Positions 7,657 through 17,351 are shown, numbered from the stretch's first letter. The stretch: DNA of 64,000 nucleotides from Aurantiacibacter sediminis (GCF_016019885.1 NZ_JAEANY010000002.1:434001-498000), one strand, 5' to 3'. Program-made: numbers and translations. The notes: generated by a model not told the origin, from the letters alone.

Positions 7657-8652
7657 ATGCGGGTTCTCATCACCGGAGCGGCAGGCTTTATCGGGGCGGC
7701 TTTGGCCGATGCCCTGCTGGCGCGCGGCGACGCTGTGATCGGTGTCGATGACTGCAATGCCTATTACGATCCGCAATTAAAGGCAGACCGAATTTCCCGC
7801 ATTGAGGTGCAGGGTGGGGACTTCACTTTCCAAAAGGTCAATTTCGCGGACATGGCAGCGCTCGGCGCGGCGCTTGACGGCGAGAGCTTCGATGCAATCG
7901 TTCACTTGGGCGCGCAGGCGGGCGTGCGCTATTCGATCGAGAATCCGGCGGCCTACGTGCAGTCCAATGTCGTGGGCCATGCCAATATGCTGGAGATCGC
8001 GCGCCACCGCGAGGTGCGCCATATGGTCTATGCCAGCTCCTCCAGCGTTTATGGCGGCAACGACAAATTGCCCTTTAGCGTGGATGACCGCGCGGATCAT
8101 CCCGTCAGCCTTTACGCCGCGACCAAGCGGGCAGACGAGATGATGAGCGAAAGTTACGCCCACCTCTACCACATCCCGCTCACCGGCCTGCGCTTCTTCA
8201 CCGTTTATGGCCCGTGGGGCCGGCCCGACATGGCGATGTGGATCTTTACGAAAAAGATCCTCGCCGGCGAGCCAATTCCCGTCTTCAACAAAGGCGAGAT
8301 GTGGCGCGATTTTACTTACATTGACGATATCGTTGCGGGCGTCGTCGCCGCGCTCGACAATCCGCCTGCAGATGATGGCAATGTGAAAGCGGGCGGATCG
8401 TCAAAGCCGCACGCGCTGTACAATATCGGCAACAATCGTTCCGAAAAGCTCACCCGCGTAATCGAGCTGCTCGGTGAGGCGTGTGGCCGTGAAGTGCAGA
8501 TCGACTGGCAACCGATGCAAAAGGGCGACGTGCAGCGCACCTATGCCGATATCGAAGCGATCGAGCGCGATCTGGGTTACGCGCCCCGCACCACGATTGA
8601 CGAAGGCGTGCCGCGCTTTGTCGATTGGTATCGTGGCTATACCGGCGAATGA
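7657..8652 (+). CDS. NAD-dependent epimerase, probably UDP-glucuronate 4-epimerase
   Basis: An extended short-chain dehydrogenase of 331 residues, the usual length. The Rossmann motif GAAGFIG sits at residues 7-13. DDCNAYYDPQLKADR near residue 30 is typical of UDP-glucuronate/galacturonate 4-epimerases of the LspL type. The catalytic pair is in SLYAATKRADE (Tyr-x3-Lys), preceded by the SSSSVYGG active-site serine region. It would convert UDP-glucuronate to UDP-galacturonate in the cytoplasm for capsule or lipopolysaccharide. AAGGGGC precedes the ATG. It stands alone, with no glycosyltransferase next to it. The exact sugar specificity is inferred. Confidence 0.85.
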   Translation: MRVLITGAAGFIGAALADALLARGDAVIGVDDCNAYYDPQLKADRISRIEVQGGDFTFQKVNFADMAALGAALDGESFDAIVHLGAQAGVRYSIENPAAYVQSNVVGHANMLEIARHREVRHMVYASSSSVYGGNDKLPFSVDDRADHPVSLYAATKRADEMMSESYAHLYHIPLTGLRFFTVYGPWGRPDMAMWIFTKKILAGEPIPVFNKGEMWRDFTYIDDIVAGVVAALDNPPADDGNVKAGGSSKPHALYNIGNNRSEKLTRVIELLGEACGREVQIDWQPMQKGDVQRTYADIEAIERDLGYAPRTTIDEGVPRFVDWYRGYTGE

Positions 8653-8713
8653 AAGGACGGTGAGATTGGCAGCGACAGTGGCGCGCTGCATCGCGCTTTG
8701 CTAGCCCACCGGC

Positions 8714-9658
8714 ATGAGTGATTCCTCGCGCCATCCGGAATGGCAATATCTCGATCTCATGCGCCATATCTGGGAGCATGGGGACAAGCGGATTGACCGC
8801 ACGGGCGTGGGCACACGCTCCATCTTTGGCACTATGTTGCGGTTTGACCTTGGCGACGATCGTATCCCGCTGCTCACCACCAAACGCGTCTTCTGGAAGG
8901 CCGCCGTGCGCGAGATGCTTTGGTTCCTCACGGGGCACACGAACATCCGGCCGCTGCTACAGCAAGGCGTGCGAATCTGGTCCGACTGGCCGCTCGCCAA
9001 ATACCGCCAGAAAAGCGGCGAGGATATCTCGCAGGAAGATTTCGAAAAGCGCATTGTCGAGGACGAGGCCTTTGCCGCCAATTGGGGAGATCTGGGGCCG
9101 GTCTATGGCAAGCAATGGGTCGACTGGCCGACGTACGAATACGGGGCGGATGGCAAATACACCAAGGGCCCCGGCATCAATCAGGTCGCCGAAGTGGTCG
9201 AGAGCCTGAAAGCCAATCCGGGCAGTCGCCGCCATATCATCGAAGGTTGGAACGTCGCGGAGCTCGACCGGATGGCGCTGCCGCCCTGTCACAAGACCTA
9301 TCAGTTCCACGTCGCGGGTGAGGGCGATGACGCGCGGCTGAATTGCCTGCTGTACCAGCGCAGCTGCGATGTAGCGCTCGGCCTGCCGTTCAACCTTGTG
9401 GGCGCAGCCGTGCTCACCCGCATGATGGCAGCGCAGACGGGCCTGCGACCCGGCGAACTGGTGTGGAGCGGGGGGGATACGCACCTTTATCTCAACCATA
9501 CGGAGCTGGTTGAAGAACAGCTGGTGCGGGAACCGGCGGGGACGCCGCGCCTTAGTCTGTTGAGGACGCCGCCGACGATTTTCGATTACCGCTTCGAAGA
9601 CTTTGAAGTGCGCGATTATGAGCCACAGGGCATCCTGCGCGCACCAGTGGCGGTCTGA
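8714..9658 (+). CDS. thyA: Thymidylate synthase
   Basis: Converts dUMP and methylene-tetrahydrofolate to dTMP and dihydrofolate. The 314-residue protein has the RTGVGTRSIFG phosphate loop near the N terminus, the folate-site FLTGHTNI, the catalytic cysteine (Cys192) in ALPPCHKTYQFHV, and the LPFNLVGAA and GDTHLYLNH signatures. It is about 50 residues longer than the E. coli enzyme because of an insert around residues 95-150 (KSGEDISQEDFEKRI and after), as in many ThyA proteins of the longer type. The spacing to the upstream epimerase is about 60 bases with no strong ribosome site. dTMP supply does not depend on an obvious local partner, since no folA is adjacent. Confidence 0.96.
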   Translation: MSDSSRHPEWQYLDLMRHIWEHGDKRIDRTGVGTRSIFGTMLRFDLGDDRIPLLTTKRVFWKAAVREMLWFLTGHTNIRPLLQQGVRIWSDWPLAKYRQKSGEDISQEDFEKRIVEDEAFAANWGDLGPVYGKQWVDWPTYEYGADGKYTKGPGINQVAEVVESLKANPGSRRHIIEGWNVAELDRMALPPCHKTYQFHVAGEGDDARLNCLLYQRSCDVALGLPFNLVGAAVLTRMMAAQTGLRPGELVWSGGDTHLYLNHTELVEEQLVREPAGTPRLSLLRTPPTIFDYRFEDFEVRDYEPQGILRAPVAV

Positions 9659-9673
9659 CCTGATTGCAGCGGA

Positions 9674-9702
9674 TTGACGGTTTCAGACGAAACTAATATA
9701 AA
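9674..9702 (+). promoter_or_regulatory. Sigma-70-type promoter of the branched-chain dehydrogenase operon
   Basis: TTGACG, a 17-base spacer and TATAAA: one of the best promoter matches in the window. It lies 66 bases ahead of the E1 alpha start codon, immediately after thyA, so the operon has its own promoter. No clear operator repeat is visible around it. Confidence 0.7.
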
Positions 9703-9767
9703 TACGCCGCAGTAAAACATTCTAACGCGCGGGCTTTGCAGCACGCGGTGCTTTTTGGGAGAGCAGC

Positions 9768-11060
9768 ATGGCCAAAGCCGGCGATAAAGAGGGCAGTAAT
9801 CGCCCTGCGCTAGCGCTCCATGTGCCGGAGCCGAAATACCGGCCCGGCGACAAAGTCGATTTCAGCCATATCCAGGTGCCGGAAGCAGGCGCGGCGCCCC
9901 GTCCTGATGAGGCGTGCGAGGCGAAAGAAACCTATCCGCTGTGCGATGATCTCATCCGCGTTTTGGGTGATGATGACAAGGCGCATGGGCCCTGGGATCC
10001 GCGGCTCGATGCCGATACGCTGCGCCGCATGCTGCGCGAAATGGCGCTGACCCGTGCTTTCGACACGCGGATGTATCGCGCCCAGCGGCAGGGCAAAACC
10101 AGCTTCTACATGAAGTGTACGGGCGAAGAGGCGACCAGTGTCTGTGCCACCCATGCGCTTGCCGGCGATGACATGATCTTTCCGAGCTACCGCCAGCAGG
10201 GCTGCCTGATCGCGCGCGGTTACGAGCCTGAGGAAATGATCAACCAGATCTACTCCAACAAGGCCGACAAGCTGAAGGGCCGCCAGCTGCCGATCATGTA
10301 TTGCTCGAAGCGGCTCAGCTTTTTCACGATCAGCGGCAACCTTGCGACCCAGCTTCCGCAGGCGACTGGCTTTGCGATGGCGAGCGCCAGCAAGGGCGAC
10401 TCGCGTATTGCGGCGACGTGGGTGGGTGAGGGCAGCACGGCGGAAGGCGACTTCCACTCCGCGCTGACTTTTGCGACCGTTTACAACGCCCCGGTCATTT
10501 TCAACGTGATCAACAATCAATGGGCAATCTCGTCCTTCTCCGGCTTTGCGGGTGCCGAGCGGGCGACCTTCGCCGCACGCGCCATCGGCTATGGCATGGC
10601 GGGATTGCGGGTGGACGGAAACGATCCGCTAGCCGTCTATGCTGCCGAACGCTGGGCAGCAGACCGCGCCCGCGCCAATGGCGGGCCGACGCTGATCGAA
10701 CACTTCACTTACCGCGCCGAAGGGCACTCGACCTCGGACGACCCAAGCGCCTATCGCTCCGCCGAAGAGCGTGACGAATGGCCGATGGGCGACCCGGTAA
10801 TGCGCCTGAAGAACCACCTGATTGCGCTTGGCGAATGGTCCGAAGAGCAGCAGGCTAAGCAGGACGCGGAACTCGATACGATGGTGAAGCAGGCGCAGAA
10901 GGATGCCGAAAAGAACGGCATTCTTGGGCACGGCCTGCACCACCCGTTTCACACTATGTTTGAAGACGTGTTCGAGGATCTGCCCTGGCACCTGCAGGAG
11001 CAGGCCGACCAGGCGATCCGCGAGCGCGAGATCAAGTTTCCGGAGGGCCTCAAAAAATGA
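9768..11060 (+). CDS. bkdA1: Branched-chain 2-oxoacid dehydrogenase E1 component, alpha subunit
   Basis: The thiamine-diphosphate subunit that decarboxylates the 2-oxoacids of valine, leucine and isoleucine. The 430-residue length and the N-terminal extension (PEPKYRPGDKVDFSHIQVP) fit the branched-chain rather than the pyruvate enzyme. The cofactor motif runs from GEGSTAEGDFH to INNQWAIS. The phosphorylation-loop region HSTSDDPSAYR is also present. GGGAG precedes the ATG. Its stop overlaps the E1 beta start (ATGA). No regulatory gene such as bkdR is next to it. Confidence 0.93.
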   Translation: MAKAGDKEGSNRPALALHVPEPKYRPGDKVDFSHIQVPEAGAAPRPDEACEAKETYPLCDDLIRVLGDDDKAHGPWDPRLDADTLRRMLREMALTRAFDTRMYRAQRQGKTSFYMKCTGEEATSVCATHALAGDDMIFPSYRQQGCLIARGYEPEEMINQIYSNKADKLKGRQLPIMYCSKRLSFFTISGNLATQLPQATGFAMASASKGDSRIAATWVGEGSTAEGDFHSALTFATVYNAPVIFNVINNQWAISSFSGFAGAERATFAARAIGYGMAGLRVDGNDPLAVYAAERWAADRARANGGPTLIEHFTYRAEGHSTSDDPSAYRSAEERDEWPMGDPVMRLKNHLIALGEWSEEQQAKQDAELDTMVKQAQKDAEKNGILGHGLHHPFHTMFEDVFEDLPWHLQEQADQAIREREIKFPEGLKK

Positions 11061-12139
11061 GCGAGGCAATTGAGCACGACCTGCAGGCCGATACCGGCAT
11101 CGGCCCTTCCGAGGATGCGGGCGAAGTAAAACACATGAACATGATCGAGGCGATCAATTCCGCGCTCGACGTGATGCTGGACCGCGATGACAACGTCACG
11201 CTGCTGGGCGAAGATATCGGCTATTTCGGCGGCGTGTTCCGCTGCACAGCCGGCCTGCAGGAAAAGTATGGTAAAACTCGCGTGTTCGATACGCCGATTT
11301 CGGAATGCGGCATTATCGGTGTCGCGGTGGGCATGGGGGCCTACGGCCTGCGCCCAGTGCCCGAAATCCAGTTCGCTGATTATATCTATCCCGGCCTCGA
11401 CCAGCTCATCTCCGAAGCAGCGCGCCTGCGCTACCGCTCAGCTGGGGAATTCATCGCCCCGATGACCGTTCGCAGCCCGTTTGGCGGCGGCATTTTCGGT
11501 GGGCAGACCCACTCTCAGAGCCCGGAAGCGATTTTCACGCACGTCTCTGGCCTGAAGACGGTGATCCCCGCGACGCCTTATGACGCGAAGGGGCTGCTGA
11601 TCAGCTGCATTGAAGACAACGATCCCACGATCTTCTTCGAGCCCAAGCGTATCTATAACGGACCGTTTGACGGGTTCTACGACAAGCCGGCGAAAAGCTG
11701 GAAGGGCCGCGACGATGCGCAGGTACCTGAAGGCTATTACAAGATTCCGCTTGGCAAGGCCCGACAGGTTACCGAAGGCGACCAGTTGACGATCCTTACC
11801 TACGGCACGATGGTCCATGTCGCGCAGGCGGTGTGCGAAGAGAAAGGCGTGGAGGCCGAAATTCTCGACCTGCGGACGCTCGTCCCGCTCGATATCGAAG
11901 CGATCGAAGCCTCGGTCGAGCGCACCGGACGCTGCCTGATCGTGCACGAGGCAACGCGCACTTCCGGCTTTGGCGCAGAGCTTTCCGCGCTGGTAACAGA
12001 GCGCTGTTTCTATCATCTCGAAGCCGCGGTCGAACGCGTTACCGGCTTCGACACACCCTATCCGCACAGCCTCGAATGGGCGTATTTCCCCGGTCCCGTC
12101 CGCATTGGCGAGGCCATCGACAAGATTCTGGCAGAGTAA
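11057..12139 (+). CDS. bkdA2: Branched-chain 2-oxoacid dehydrogenase E1 component, beta subunit
   Basis: The partner of E1 alpha in the heterotetrameric decarboxylase. The 360-residue protein begins with a variable tail, and the conserved fold starts at NMIEAINSALD near residue 32. LLGEDIGYFGGVFR, the EIQFADYIYPG strand and the C-terminal transketolase domain (AEILDLRTLVPLD) are all as expected. Coupled to the previous gene by ATGA, with five bases to the E2 start, so the three subunits are made in stoichiometric order. Confidence 0.94.
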   Translation: MSEAIEHDLQADTGIGPSEDAGEVKHMNMIEAINSALDVMLDRDDNVTLLGEDIGYFGGVFRCTAGLQEKYGKTRVFDTPISECGIIGVAVGMGAYGLRPVPEIQFADYIYPGLDQLISEAARLRYRSAGEFIAPMTVRSPFGGGIFGGQTHSQSPEAIFTHVSGLKTVIPATPYDAKGLLISCIEDNDPTIFFEPKRIYNGPFDGFYDKPAKSWKGRDDAQVPEGYYKIPLGKARQVTEGDQLTILTYGTMVHVAQAVCEEKGVEAEILDLRTLVPLDIEAIEASVERTGRCLIVHEATRTSGFGAELSALVTERCFYHLEAAVERVTGFDTPYPHSLEWAYFPGPVRIGEAIDKILAE

Positions 12140-12144
12140 GCGCT

Positions 12145-13497
12145 ATGGCAAAATACACGCACCCCATGCCCGATATCGGTGAAGGCATCACCGAGGCGGA
12201 AATCGTCACCTGGCAAAAGCAGGTCGGCGACCGTGTCGAGGAAGACGAAGAAGTCGTCGATATGATGACCGACAAGGCCACCGTGCCGCTGGAAAGCCCG
12301 GTGACCGGCACGATCGTCGAGATCGCTGGCGAGGCTGGCGACATGGTCGCCATCGGTAGCCCGATCTTCGTTATCGAAGTCGAAGGCGAAGTGCCTGACG
12401 ATGTGGCCGATGAAGCTGAGGCGGCGGAAGCTGCACCTGCGCCCAAGGACAGTGAAGTCGAGGAGCGGATCGAGGTCGAAAATCCCGACCCTTCCGATCA
12501 GGAAGATGCGGCGAAGGCGGCTCCCGAACCGACCCCGGAACCTGCTCCCGAACCTGTCGAAGGGCGAAAAGGCGAAACCGCGGAAAATCGCGCTTCGGCA
12601 AGCTCAGCACGAACGGACACTGGCGATAGCTCAAAAGTCCTCGCCACCCCCGCAGTGCGCAAGCGTGCACGCGACATGGGCATCGATCTCGCGCAGGTAA
12701 AACCTGCTGATGACGGCCGCGTGCGCCATGCCGATCTCGACGCGTTTATTTCGTACTCAGGCGGCTATGCCAGCGCCGGGAAGGCGCGCGCGGATGAGGA
12801 AATCAAGGTCATCGGCCTGCGCAAGCGGATTGCCGAGAACATGGCCGCGGCCAAGCGCAATATTCCGCATTTCACCTATGTCGAGGAATGCGATGTCACT
12901 GAACTGGAGCGCACCCGCGCCCAGCTGAATGAAAATCGCGGGGACAAGCCCAAGCTCACTATGCTCCCGCTGCTCATCACGGCGATTTGCAAGGTGCTGC
13001 CCGATTTCCCAATGATCAACGCGCGCTTTGACGATGAAGCGAAATTGGTCACGCGTCATGGCAGCGTGCATCTGGGCATGGCGACGATGACCGATAACGG
13101 CCTGATGGTCCCTGTCATTCGCGATGCACAGGGCAAGAACCTCTACCAGCTCGCCAATGACATCCAGCGCCTCGCCAATGCCGCACGCGATGGCAGCGCC
13201 AAGTCGGAAGAGCTATCGGGCTCGACACTCACAATTACTTCGCTCGGCCCACTGGGCGGCGTTGCGACGACGCCGGTCATCAATCGCCCGGAAGTCGCCA
13301 TTATCGGCCCGAATCGTATCGTTGAACGCCCGATGTTCGTGACCCAGCCTGACGGCAGCGAGCGGGTGGAAAAGCGCAAGCTGATGAACATTTCAATCAG
13401 CTGCGATCACCGCGTCGTCGATGGTTATGATGCGGCTGCGTTCGTGCAGGAAGTGAAGAAAATGATCGAGGCCCCGGCACGCATTCTGGCGGGCTGA
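12145..13497 (+). CDS. bkdB: Dihydrolipoyl acyltransferase E2 of the branched-chain complex
   Basis: The ATG at 12145 is chosen because it opens directly on the lipoyl domain; the frame runs further upstream only as an artefact within E1 beta. 450 residues. The lipoyl domain is 1-80, with attachment Lys44 in MTDKAT. A Glu/Pro/Ala linker covers 85-165. The peripheral-subunit-binding domain is about 168-205 (TPAVRKRARDMGIDL). The catalytic domain is 220-450, with the chloramphenicol-acetyltransferase-like HRVVDG. It transfers the branched acyl group to CoA. The linker contains a palindromic repeat in frame (see 12550-12616). E3 is not encoded here, so dihydrolipoamide dehydrogenase must come from elsewhere in the genome. 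Confidence 0.94.
   Translation: MAKYTHPMPDIGEGITEAEIVTWQKQVGDRVEEDEEVVDMMTDKATVPLESPVTGTIVEIAGEAGDMVAIGSPIFVIEVEGEVPDDVADEAEAAEAAPAPKDSEVEERIEVENPDPSDQEDAAKAAPEPTPEPAPEPVEGRKGETAENRASASSARTDTGDSSKVLATPAVRKRARDMGIDLAQVKPADDGRVRHADLDAFISYSGGYASAGKARADEEIKVIGLRKRIAENMAAAKRNIPHFTYVEECDVTELERTRAQLNENRGDKPKLTMLPLLITAICKVLPDFPMINARFDDEAKLVTRHGSVHLGMATMTDNGLMVPVIRDAQGKNLYQLANDIQRLANAARDGSAKSEELSGSTLTITSLGPLGGVATTPVINRPEVAIIGPNRIVERPMFVTQPDGSERVEKRKLMNISISCDHRVVDGYDAAAFVQEVKKMIEAPARILAG
12550..12616. repeat. Palindromic repeat inside the E2 coding sequence
   Basis: The left arm AACCTGTCGAAGGG and the right arm GCTTCGGCAAGCTCAGCACG match the arms of the intergenic repeats at 18183-18275 and 52611-52695. 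Here the element is translated in frame as about 22 residues of the flexible linker (EPVEGRKGETAENRAS). Confidence 0.7.
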
Positions 13498-13538
13498 GGC
13501 CTTCGCGAAAAAGAGTTCAAAAAGGCGCGCAACGTGTG

Positions 13539-13567
13539 TTGACAGCCAATCGGCCCTCAACTAGATG
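13539..13567 (+). promoter_or_regulatory. Sigma-70-type promoter for tRNA-Asp
   Basis: A perfect TTGACA -35 hexamer, 17 bases and TAGATG as the -10, ending about 35 bases before the tRNA. The position fits a short leader that is removed during tRNA processing. Confidence 0.65.
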
Positions 13568-13601
13568 CGCGTCTCCCAAGAGGCGCTAGCCGCTTAAATG
13601 C

Positions 13602-13678
13602 GCGGGTGTAGCTCAGTTGGTTAGAGTATCGGCCTGTCACGCCGAGGGTCGCGGGTTCGAGTCCCGTCACTCGCGCCA
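13602..13678 (+). tRNA. tRNA-Asp, anticodon GTC
   Basis: The acceptor stem GCGGGTG pairs with CACTCGC (one G-U). The anticodon loop CTGTCAC holds GTC. GGTTCGAGTCC forms the T arm, and the discriminator G plus CCA are encoded. All arms have normal length. Confidence 0.97.
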
Positions 13679-13692
13679 CTTGGGACATTTCC

Positions 13693-14484
13693 TCAACCCG
13701 GTTTCGATACGCTGTCGCAGTGATATGCGCTGCGTCCGCTCACTTTCGACTTCGTGATTGTCCCGTCACAGCGACGGCAATCTTCCCCTTTGTGGCGGTG
13801 GCTCACCAGCCAGCGATAGGGAAGCTGCGAATAATCGGCGTCCTTGTCGCAAACGCCTGCCAGGATCCGGCGCATCGCGGCATGCATTTTCCGAAGCGTT
13901 TTTTCGTCCAGATCCGACGCCTTAGTCTCCGGATGCAATTCGGATTGGAACAGGATTTCATCCGACCACAGATTGCCGATCCCGGCCAGCTTCTTCTGCG
14001 CCATCAGCGCGCCCTTGATCGCGCCATTGGTACTGCCGATCACTTCGACAAAATCATCCTCTGAAATGTCCATCGCATCGGGGCCGAAACCGCGCTCCGC
14101 AATCTCGTCTTCCGGATCATCGAGCACATGCACCCAGCCCAGCTTGCGAGGGCAGCTGAATGCCAGCCGCCGCTCGCCCTCGAAAGCAATCAGGATGCGA
14201 TTGAAATCGGGCGGAGTGTGATCGCTCGTGTCATAGGCCAGCAGTCGTCCGGTCATTCCCAGATGGACACAAATCCACGGGCCGTCCTTCGAGCCGGCAA
14301 AGATCAGTTTGCCGTGGCGATGTGTTTCGGTGAATTGGTGCCCGACAAGCCGCTCCCGCGCGTTTCCGCCGGGCAGTTCGACATGTTCGGTATCATCGCC
14401 GAGCTCGACAGACTCGATGGTGCGATTGAGGCACTTCTCCGCAATTGTACGGCGATAATGTTCGGCTTCAGGGAGTTCTGGCAT
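13693..14484 (-). CDS. Fpg/Nei-family DNA glycosylase with an incomplete zinc finger
   Basis: A bifunctional base-excision enzyme family that removes oxidised bases and cuts the abasic site. The start is set at 14484, not at the Met two codons upstream, because the enzyme needs an N-terminal proline: MPELPE gives Pro2 and Glu3. Lys59 in HRHGKL is the beta-hairpin lysine. The H2TH region contains GIGNLWSDEILF. The C-terminal finger starts correctly (CRRCDGTITK) and has a third cysteine in AYHC, but the fourth position is Val (CDSV instead of CPxC). 263 residues is close to normal. Its substrate range is uncertain because of the altered finger. It is divergent from the alcohol dehydrogenase gene. 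Confidence 0.88.
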   Translation of the reverse strand: MPELPEAEHYRRTIAEKCLNRTIESVELGDDTEHVELPGGNARERLVGHQFTETHRHGKLIFAGSKDGPWICVHLGMTGRLLAYDTSDHTPPDFNRILIAFEGERRLAFSCPRKLGWVHVLDDPEDEIAERGFGPDAMDISEDDFVEVIGSTNGAIKGALMAQKKLAGIGNLWSDEILFQSELHPETKASDLDEKTLRKMHAAMRRILAGVCDKDADYSQLPYRWLVSHRHKGEDCRRCDGTITKSKVSGRSAYHCDSVSKPG

Positions 14485-14557
14485 GGTCACTCAACCCGCC
14501 GCGAGCGGCGTCTGTTCCATCTTGCTGTTTTTGGCAAGGGGAGGCACACCGCACTGC

Positions 14558-15703
14558 ATGGCCAACAGTTTTACCTTTCATTACGGCCCGCAGGTCGTCA
14601 GCGGCATCGGCGCGAGCGGTGATCTCGATCCGTATGTGCCTGAGGGCCCGATCCTTTTCGTAACCGATGCCAATCTGCGCGCGCTCGGCCTGGCGGATCG
14701 TGCGCTGGCCGGTCTTCGCGAGCGGCACGAGGTGACTGTATTCGACGATGTGCAGGAAGATCCGCACGAGGCGAGCGTGCTCGCCGCGCTCGATGCGGCG
14801 AAAGAAATGGGCGCGACGGGCGTCGTCGGTTTTGGCGGCGGCAGTCCGATGGATGTCGCGAAGGCGGTCGCCTATCTGCTCGGCAGCGGAGACGATATCG
14901 CGGACATCTATGGCGTCGGCATGGCCTATGGGAGGGGCGCTCCGCTGGCCCTTATTCCGACGACTGCGGGGACGGGCAGCGAAGCTACGAACATCTCTAT
15001 TCTTACGGTGGGCGAGACGCAGAAGATGGGCATAGTCAGCAATGCGCTCTACGCGACCTACGCCGTGCTCGATGCGAGCCTCACCACCGGCTTGCCGCGC
15101 CATGTGACCGCGGCAACCGGGGTGGATGCAATGGTGCATGCGATCGAGGCTTACACTACCAAGCGGCTCAAAAACCCGATTTCCGATGCGCTGGCTAAAG
15201 AGGCGCTGCGGCTGCTGTCGGCTAACTTGATAACGGCATGCGAGAAGCCGGACAATCTGGAGGCGCGGGATGCTATGCTCCGCGGCAGCTATCTGGCGGG
15301 CGTGGCCTTTTCCAATGCGCCCTGTGCTGGCGTTCACGCGCTCGCCTATCCACTGGGAGGACACTTTCATGTGCCGCACGGACTTTCCAATGCGCTGATG
15401 CTGCCGCAGGTCCTCACGCACACGATGCCTGCTGCGCGCGAGCTTTATGCTGAACTGGCCGAAGTGGTGGACCCGACACTGACGGGCCTCGGCACGCAGG
15501 CGAAAGCGCAAGGTTTCGTCGAGGCGATGCGTGACTTGGCGATTGCGGCGGGCCTCTCGCTGCGCCTTGCCGATGTTGGCATTTCGGCGGAGCATCTCGA
15601 TCTGTTGGCCGACGAAGCGATGCTGCAAACCCGGCTGTTGCAGAACAATATGATCGACATCACCCGCGATGATGCGCGGCGGATGTATGAGGCTGCCCTA
15701 TGA
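14558..15703 (+). CDS. Iron-containing (group III) alcohol dehydrogenase
   Basis: The start ATG at 14558 opens on [14 protein letters not shown], the usual beginning of this family. A longer frame from 14483 would run into the divergent glycosylase gene. The 381-residue protein has the NAD-binding [14 protein letters not shown], the domain joint [14 protein letters not shown], and the metal ligands in [28 protein letters not shown] and similar His-rich loops. It oxidises or reduces short alcohols or aldehydes; the natural substrate cannot be read from sequence. ATGA coupling to the thioesterase gene suggests a joint pathway, for example the handling of a hydroxyacyl or semialdehyde intermediate. 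Confidence 0.9.
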   Translation: MANSFTFHYGPQVVSGIGASGDLDPYVPEGPILFVTDANLRALGLADRALAGLRERHEVTVFDDVQEDPHEASVLAALDAAKEMGATGVVGFGGGSPMDVAKAVAYLLGSGDDIADIYGVGMAYGRGAPLALIPTTAGTGSEATNISILTVGETQKMGIVSNALYATYAVLDASLTTGLPRHVTAATGVDAMVHAIEAYTTKRLKNPISDALAKEALRLLSANLITACEKPDNLEARDAMLRGSYLAGVAFSNAPCAGVHALAYPLGGHFHVPHGLSNALMLPQVLTHTMPAARELYAELAEVVDPTLTGLGTQAKAQGFVEAMRDLAIAAGLSLRLADVGISAEHLDLLADEAMLQTRLLQNNMIDITRDDARRMYEAAL

Positions 15704-16137
15704 GCGAGAAACGCCCCGATCCGCGCGGACGCGATGCCTATTCCGTCTGGCGCAAAATCCCCACGCGATGGGCGGACAATGACGTGTACGGGCACGTGAA
15801 CAATGTCACCTATTACGCCTGGTTCGACACGGCGGTGAATGCAGCGCTGGTGGAGCGCGGCCTGCTCGATATCGAAAACTCCGAAATGATCGGTCTCGTG
15901 GTGGAGACGCAGTGCCGCTATTTCGCGCCGCTCGCCTTTCCGCAGACTGTGGAGGCAGGTGTGCGCGTAGCTAAGCTGGGCTCATCAAGCGTGCGGTATG
16001 AGGTGGGAATTTTTGCCGAGGGCAGCGATATAACGGCGGCAGAGGGGCACTTCATCCACGTTTATGTCGATCGCGAGACGCGTCGGCCAGTGGCTTTGCC
16101 AGAAGATTGGCGCGCATTCCTTCAAACCCTGAGTTAG
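15700..16137 (+). CDS. Acyl-CoA thioesterase, hot-dog fold (4-hydroxybenzoyl-CoA thioesterase-like)
   Basis: A 145-residue single hot-dog domain. The motif [20 protein letters not shown] contains the catalytic Asp (DND) and the HVNN helix start that define the YbgC/4HBT group. It hydrolyses acyl-CoA thioesters in the cytoplasm. It overlaps the stop of the alcohol dehydrogenase by four bases and overlaps the convergent beta-propeller gene by four bases at its own stop, so no terminator fits between them. Confidence 0.9.
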   Translation: MSEKRPDPRGRDAYSVWRKIPTRWADNDVYGHVNNVTYYAWFDTAVNAALVERGLLDIENSEMIGLVVETQCRYFAPLAFPQTVEAGVRVAKLGSSSVRYEVGIFAEGSDITAAEGHFIHVYVDRETRRPVALPEDWRAFLQTLS

Positions 16138-17351
16138 TCGATCCAACTCCGCCAGATCTCGGGAGCAACGGCCGCGATCGTCACGTGTTTAGGTCCGTCG
16201 CCTGCCGCAATTCGAACGATTTCTTCGCCTGACACCAGGGAGACGATCGAGACATCGTCACTGCGGGTATTGGCTAGCACACAGAACTCGCCTGCCGTGT
16301 CGATAGCCGACCATGAGGGCGCATTCCCGACAGCTATGGTCCGCTGCAGCGTAAGACCCTCGGTAGAGACGAGTGCGGCATAATCGGAAGCGCGCCCAGC
16401 AACGCATAGCAGCGATCCGTCTGGCGTGATGGCCAGCCCGTGATGCGGGGCTTCAAAATCCCAATCGTCCACGGTAACACCATCGGCGATTGGCAAATCG
16501 ATGCGCGCGCGTTGCATGTCTACCGCAAGGTCGTGCGCCACGATCGCGTGAGTGTTCGACAATTGCGCGAACAGCATAGTCTCATCGGGCGACAGTTGGA
16601 AGGGTCTCACCCCGGCTTCGAACCGGTATTCGCGCGGGTCTACTGTTTCATCAGTGAGCGAAGCGACGGTGACCAGGTATGCACGCGGATCGGCATCGCG
16701 GGTCGAAAGGTCGGTCTGCATGTCGCCCAGGCTGGCAATGAAAAGGCGCGAGCCGTCGGCAGAAAAAGTGACGTCATGCGGCCATGTGCCTGTCTGCACT
16801 TCGCGTATTACCTCGCCATTTGCGGTGTCGATCAATTGGACGACATCGCCGCCCATGATCGTTGCCGCGACCGCCAGCCTACGCCCGTCGGGTGAGATCG
16901 CCATGTGATCCGCTCTGATCCCGGCAACGGGCGTGCGCCACAGTGCCTCGCCATTTTCGAGACTGAGCGCGACCACGTCGCCCAGATATCCCCGCGAGAC
17001 AAACATTACAGTCCCGTCGCGGGAGATATCGGTGTCCTGCGCGAAGTTGAGCCCTGCGCGGCTCTCGACAATGGGTTGGGCCACGCTTTGAAGCAAGTCG
17101 CGCAAGGGGCCGACGCGTTTGCCGTCAGGTGCTACGTCAATCGTGGCGACCACGGATTGGGAAGCCAGATCGATCACCGTGACAGAGCCATCAAGTGCAT
17201 TGGCGACGAAGACCATCTCACGCGCCTCGCCCGAAATTTCGTCATGGCTGGCGCGCGGTCCGCTGCCGTAATCGCTCTCTTGCAATGCTATCCACCCAGC
17301 GATTGCTATGCTGATGCCCAGCAGGCCGAGGATTATACTTTTGAGTGACAT
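16134..17351 (-). CDS. Membrane-anchored beta-propeller protein (YncE/lactonase-like)
   Basis: 405 residues. A single N-terminal hydrophobic helix ([19 protein letters not shown]) acts as signal or anchor; the rest should be periplasmic. Repeats of about 45 residues carry the pattern S-x-DG-x-x-L-x-V-A-x-x and D-x-A-x-G-E-V, as in YVTN/YncE seven-bladed propellers: [57 protein letters not shown]. No enzymatic residue is evident; it may be a binding or scaffold protein. It is the last gene of a minus-strand run with DUF2842 and the formyl-THF cyclo-ligase. Confidence 0.8.
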   Translation of the reverse strand: MSLKSIILGLLGISIAIAGWIALQESDYGSGPRASHDEISGEAREMVFVANALDGSVTVIDLASQSVVATIDVAPDGKRVGPLRDLLQSVAQPIVESRAGLNFAQDTDISRDGTVMFVSRGYLGDVVALSLENGEALWRTPVAGIRADHMAISPDGRRLAVAATIMGGDVVQLIDTANGEVIREVQTGTWPHDVTFSADGSRLFIASLGDMQTDLSTRDADPRAYLVTVASLTDETVDPREYRFEAGVRPFQLSPDETMLFAQLSNTHAIVAHDLAVDMQRARIDLPIADGVTVDDWDFEAPHHGLAITPDGSLLCVAGRASDYAALVSTEGLTLQRTIAVGNAPSWSAIDTAGEFCVLANTRSDDVSIVSLVSGEEIVRIAAGDGPKHVTIAAVAPEIWRSWID

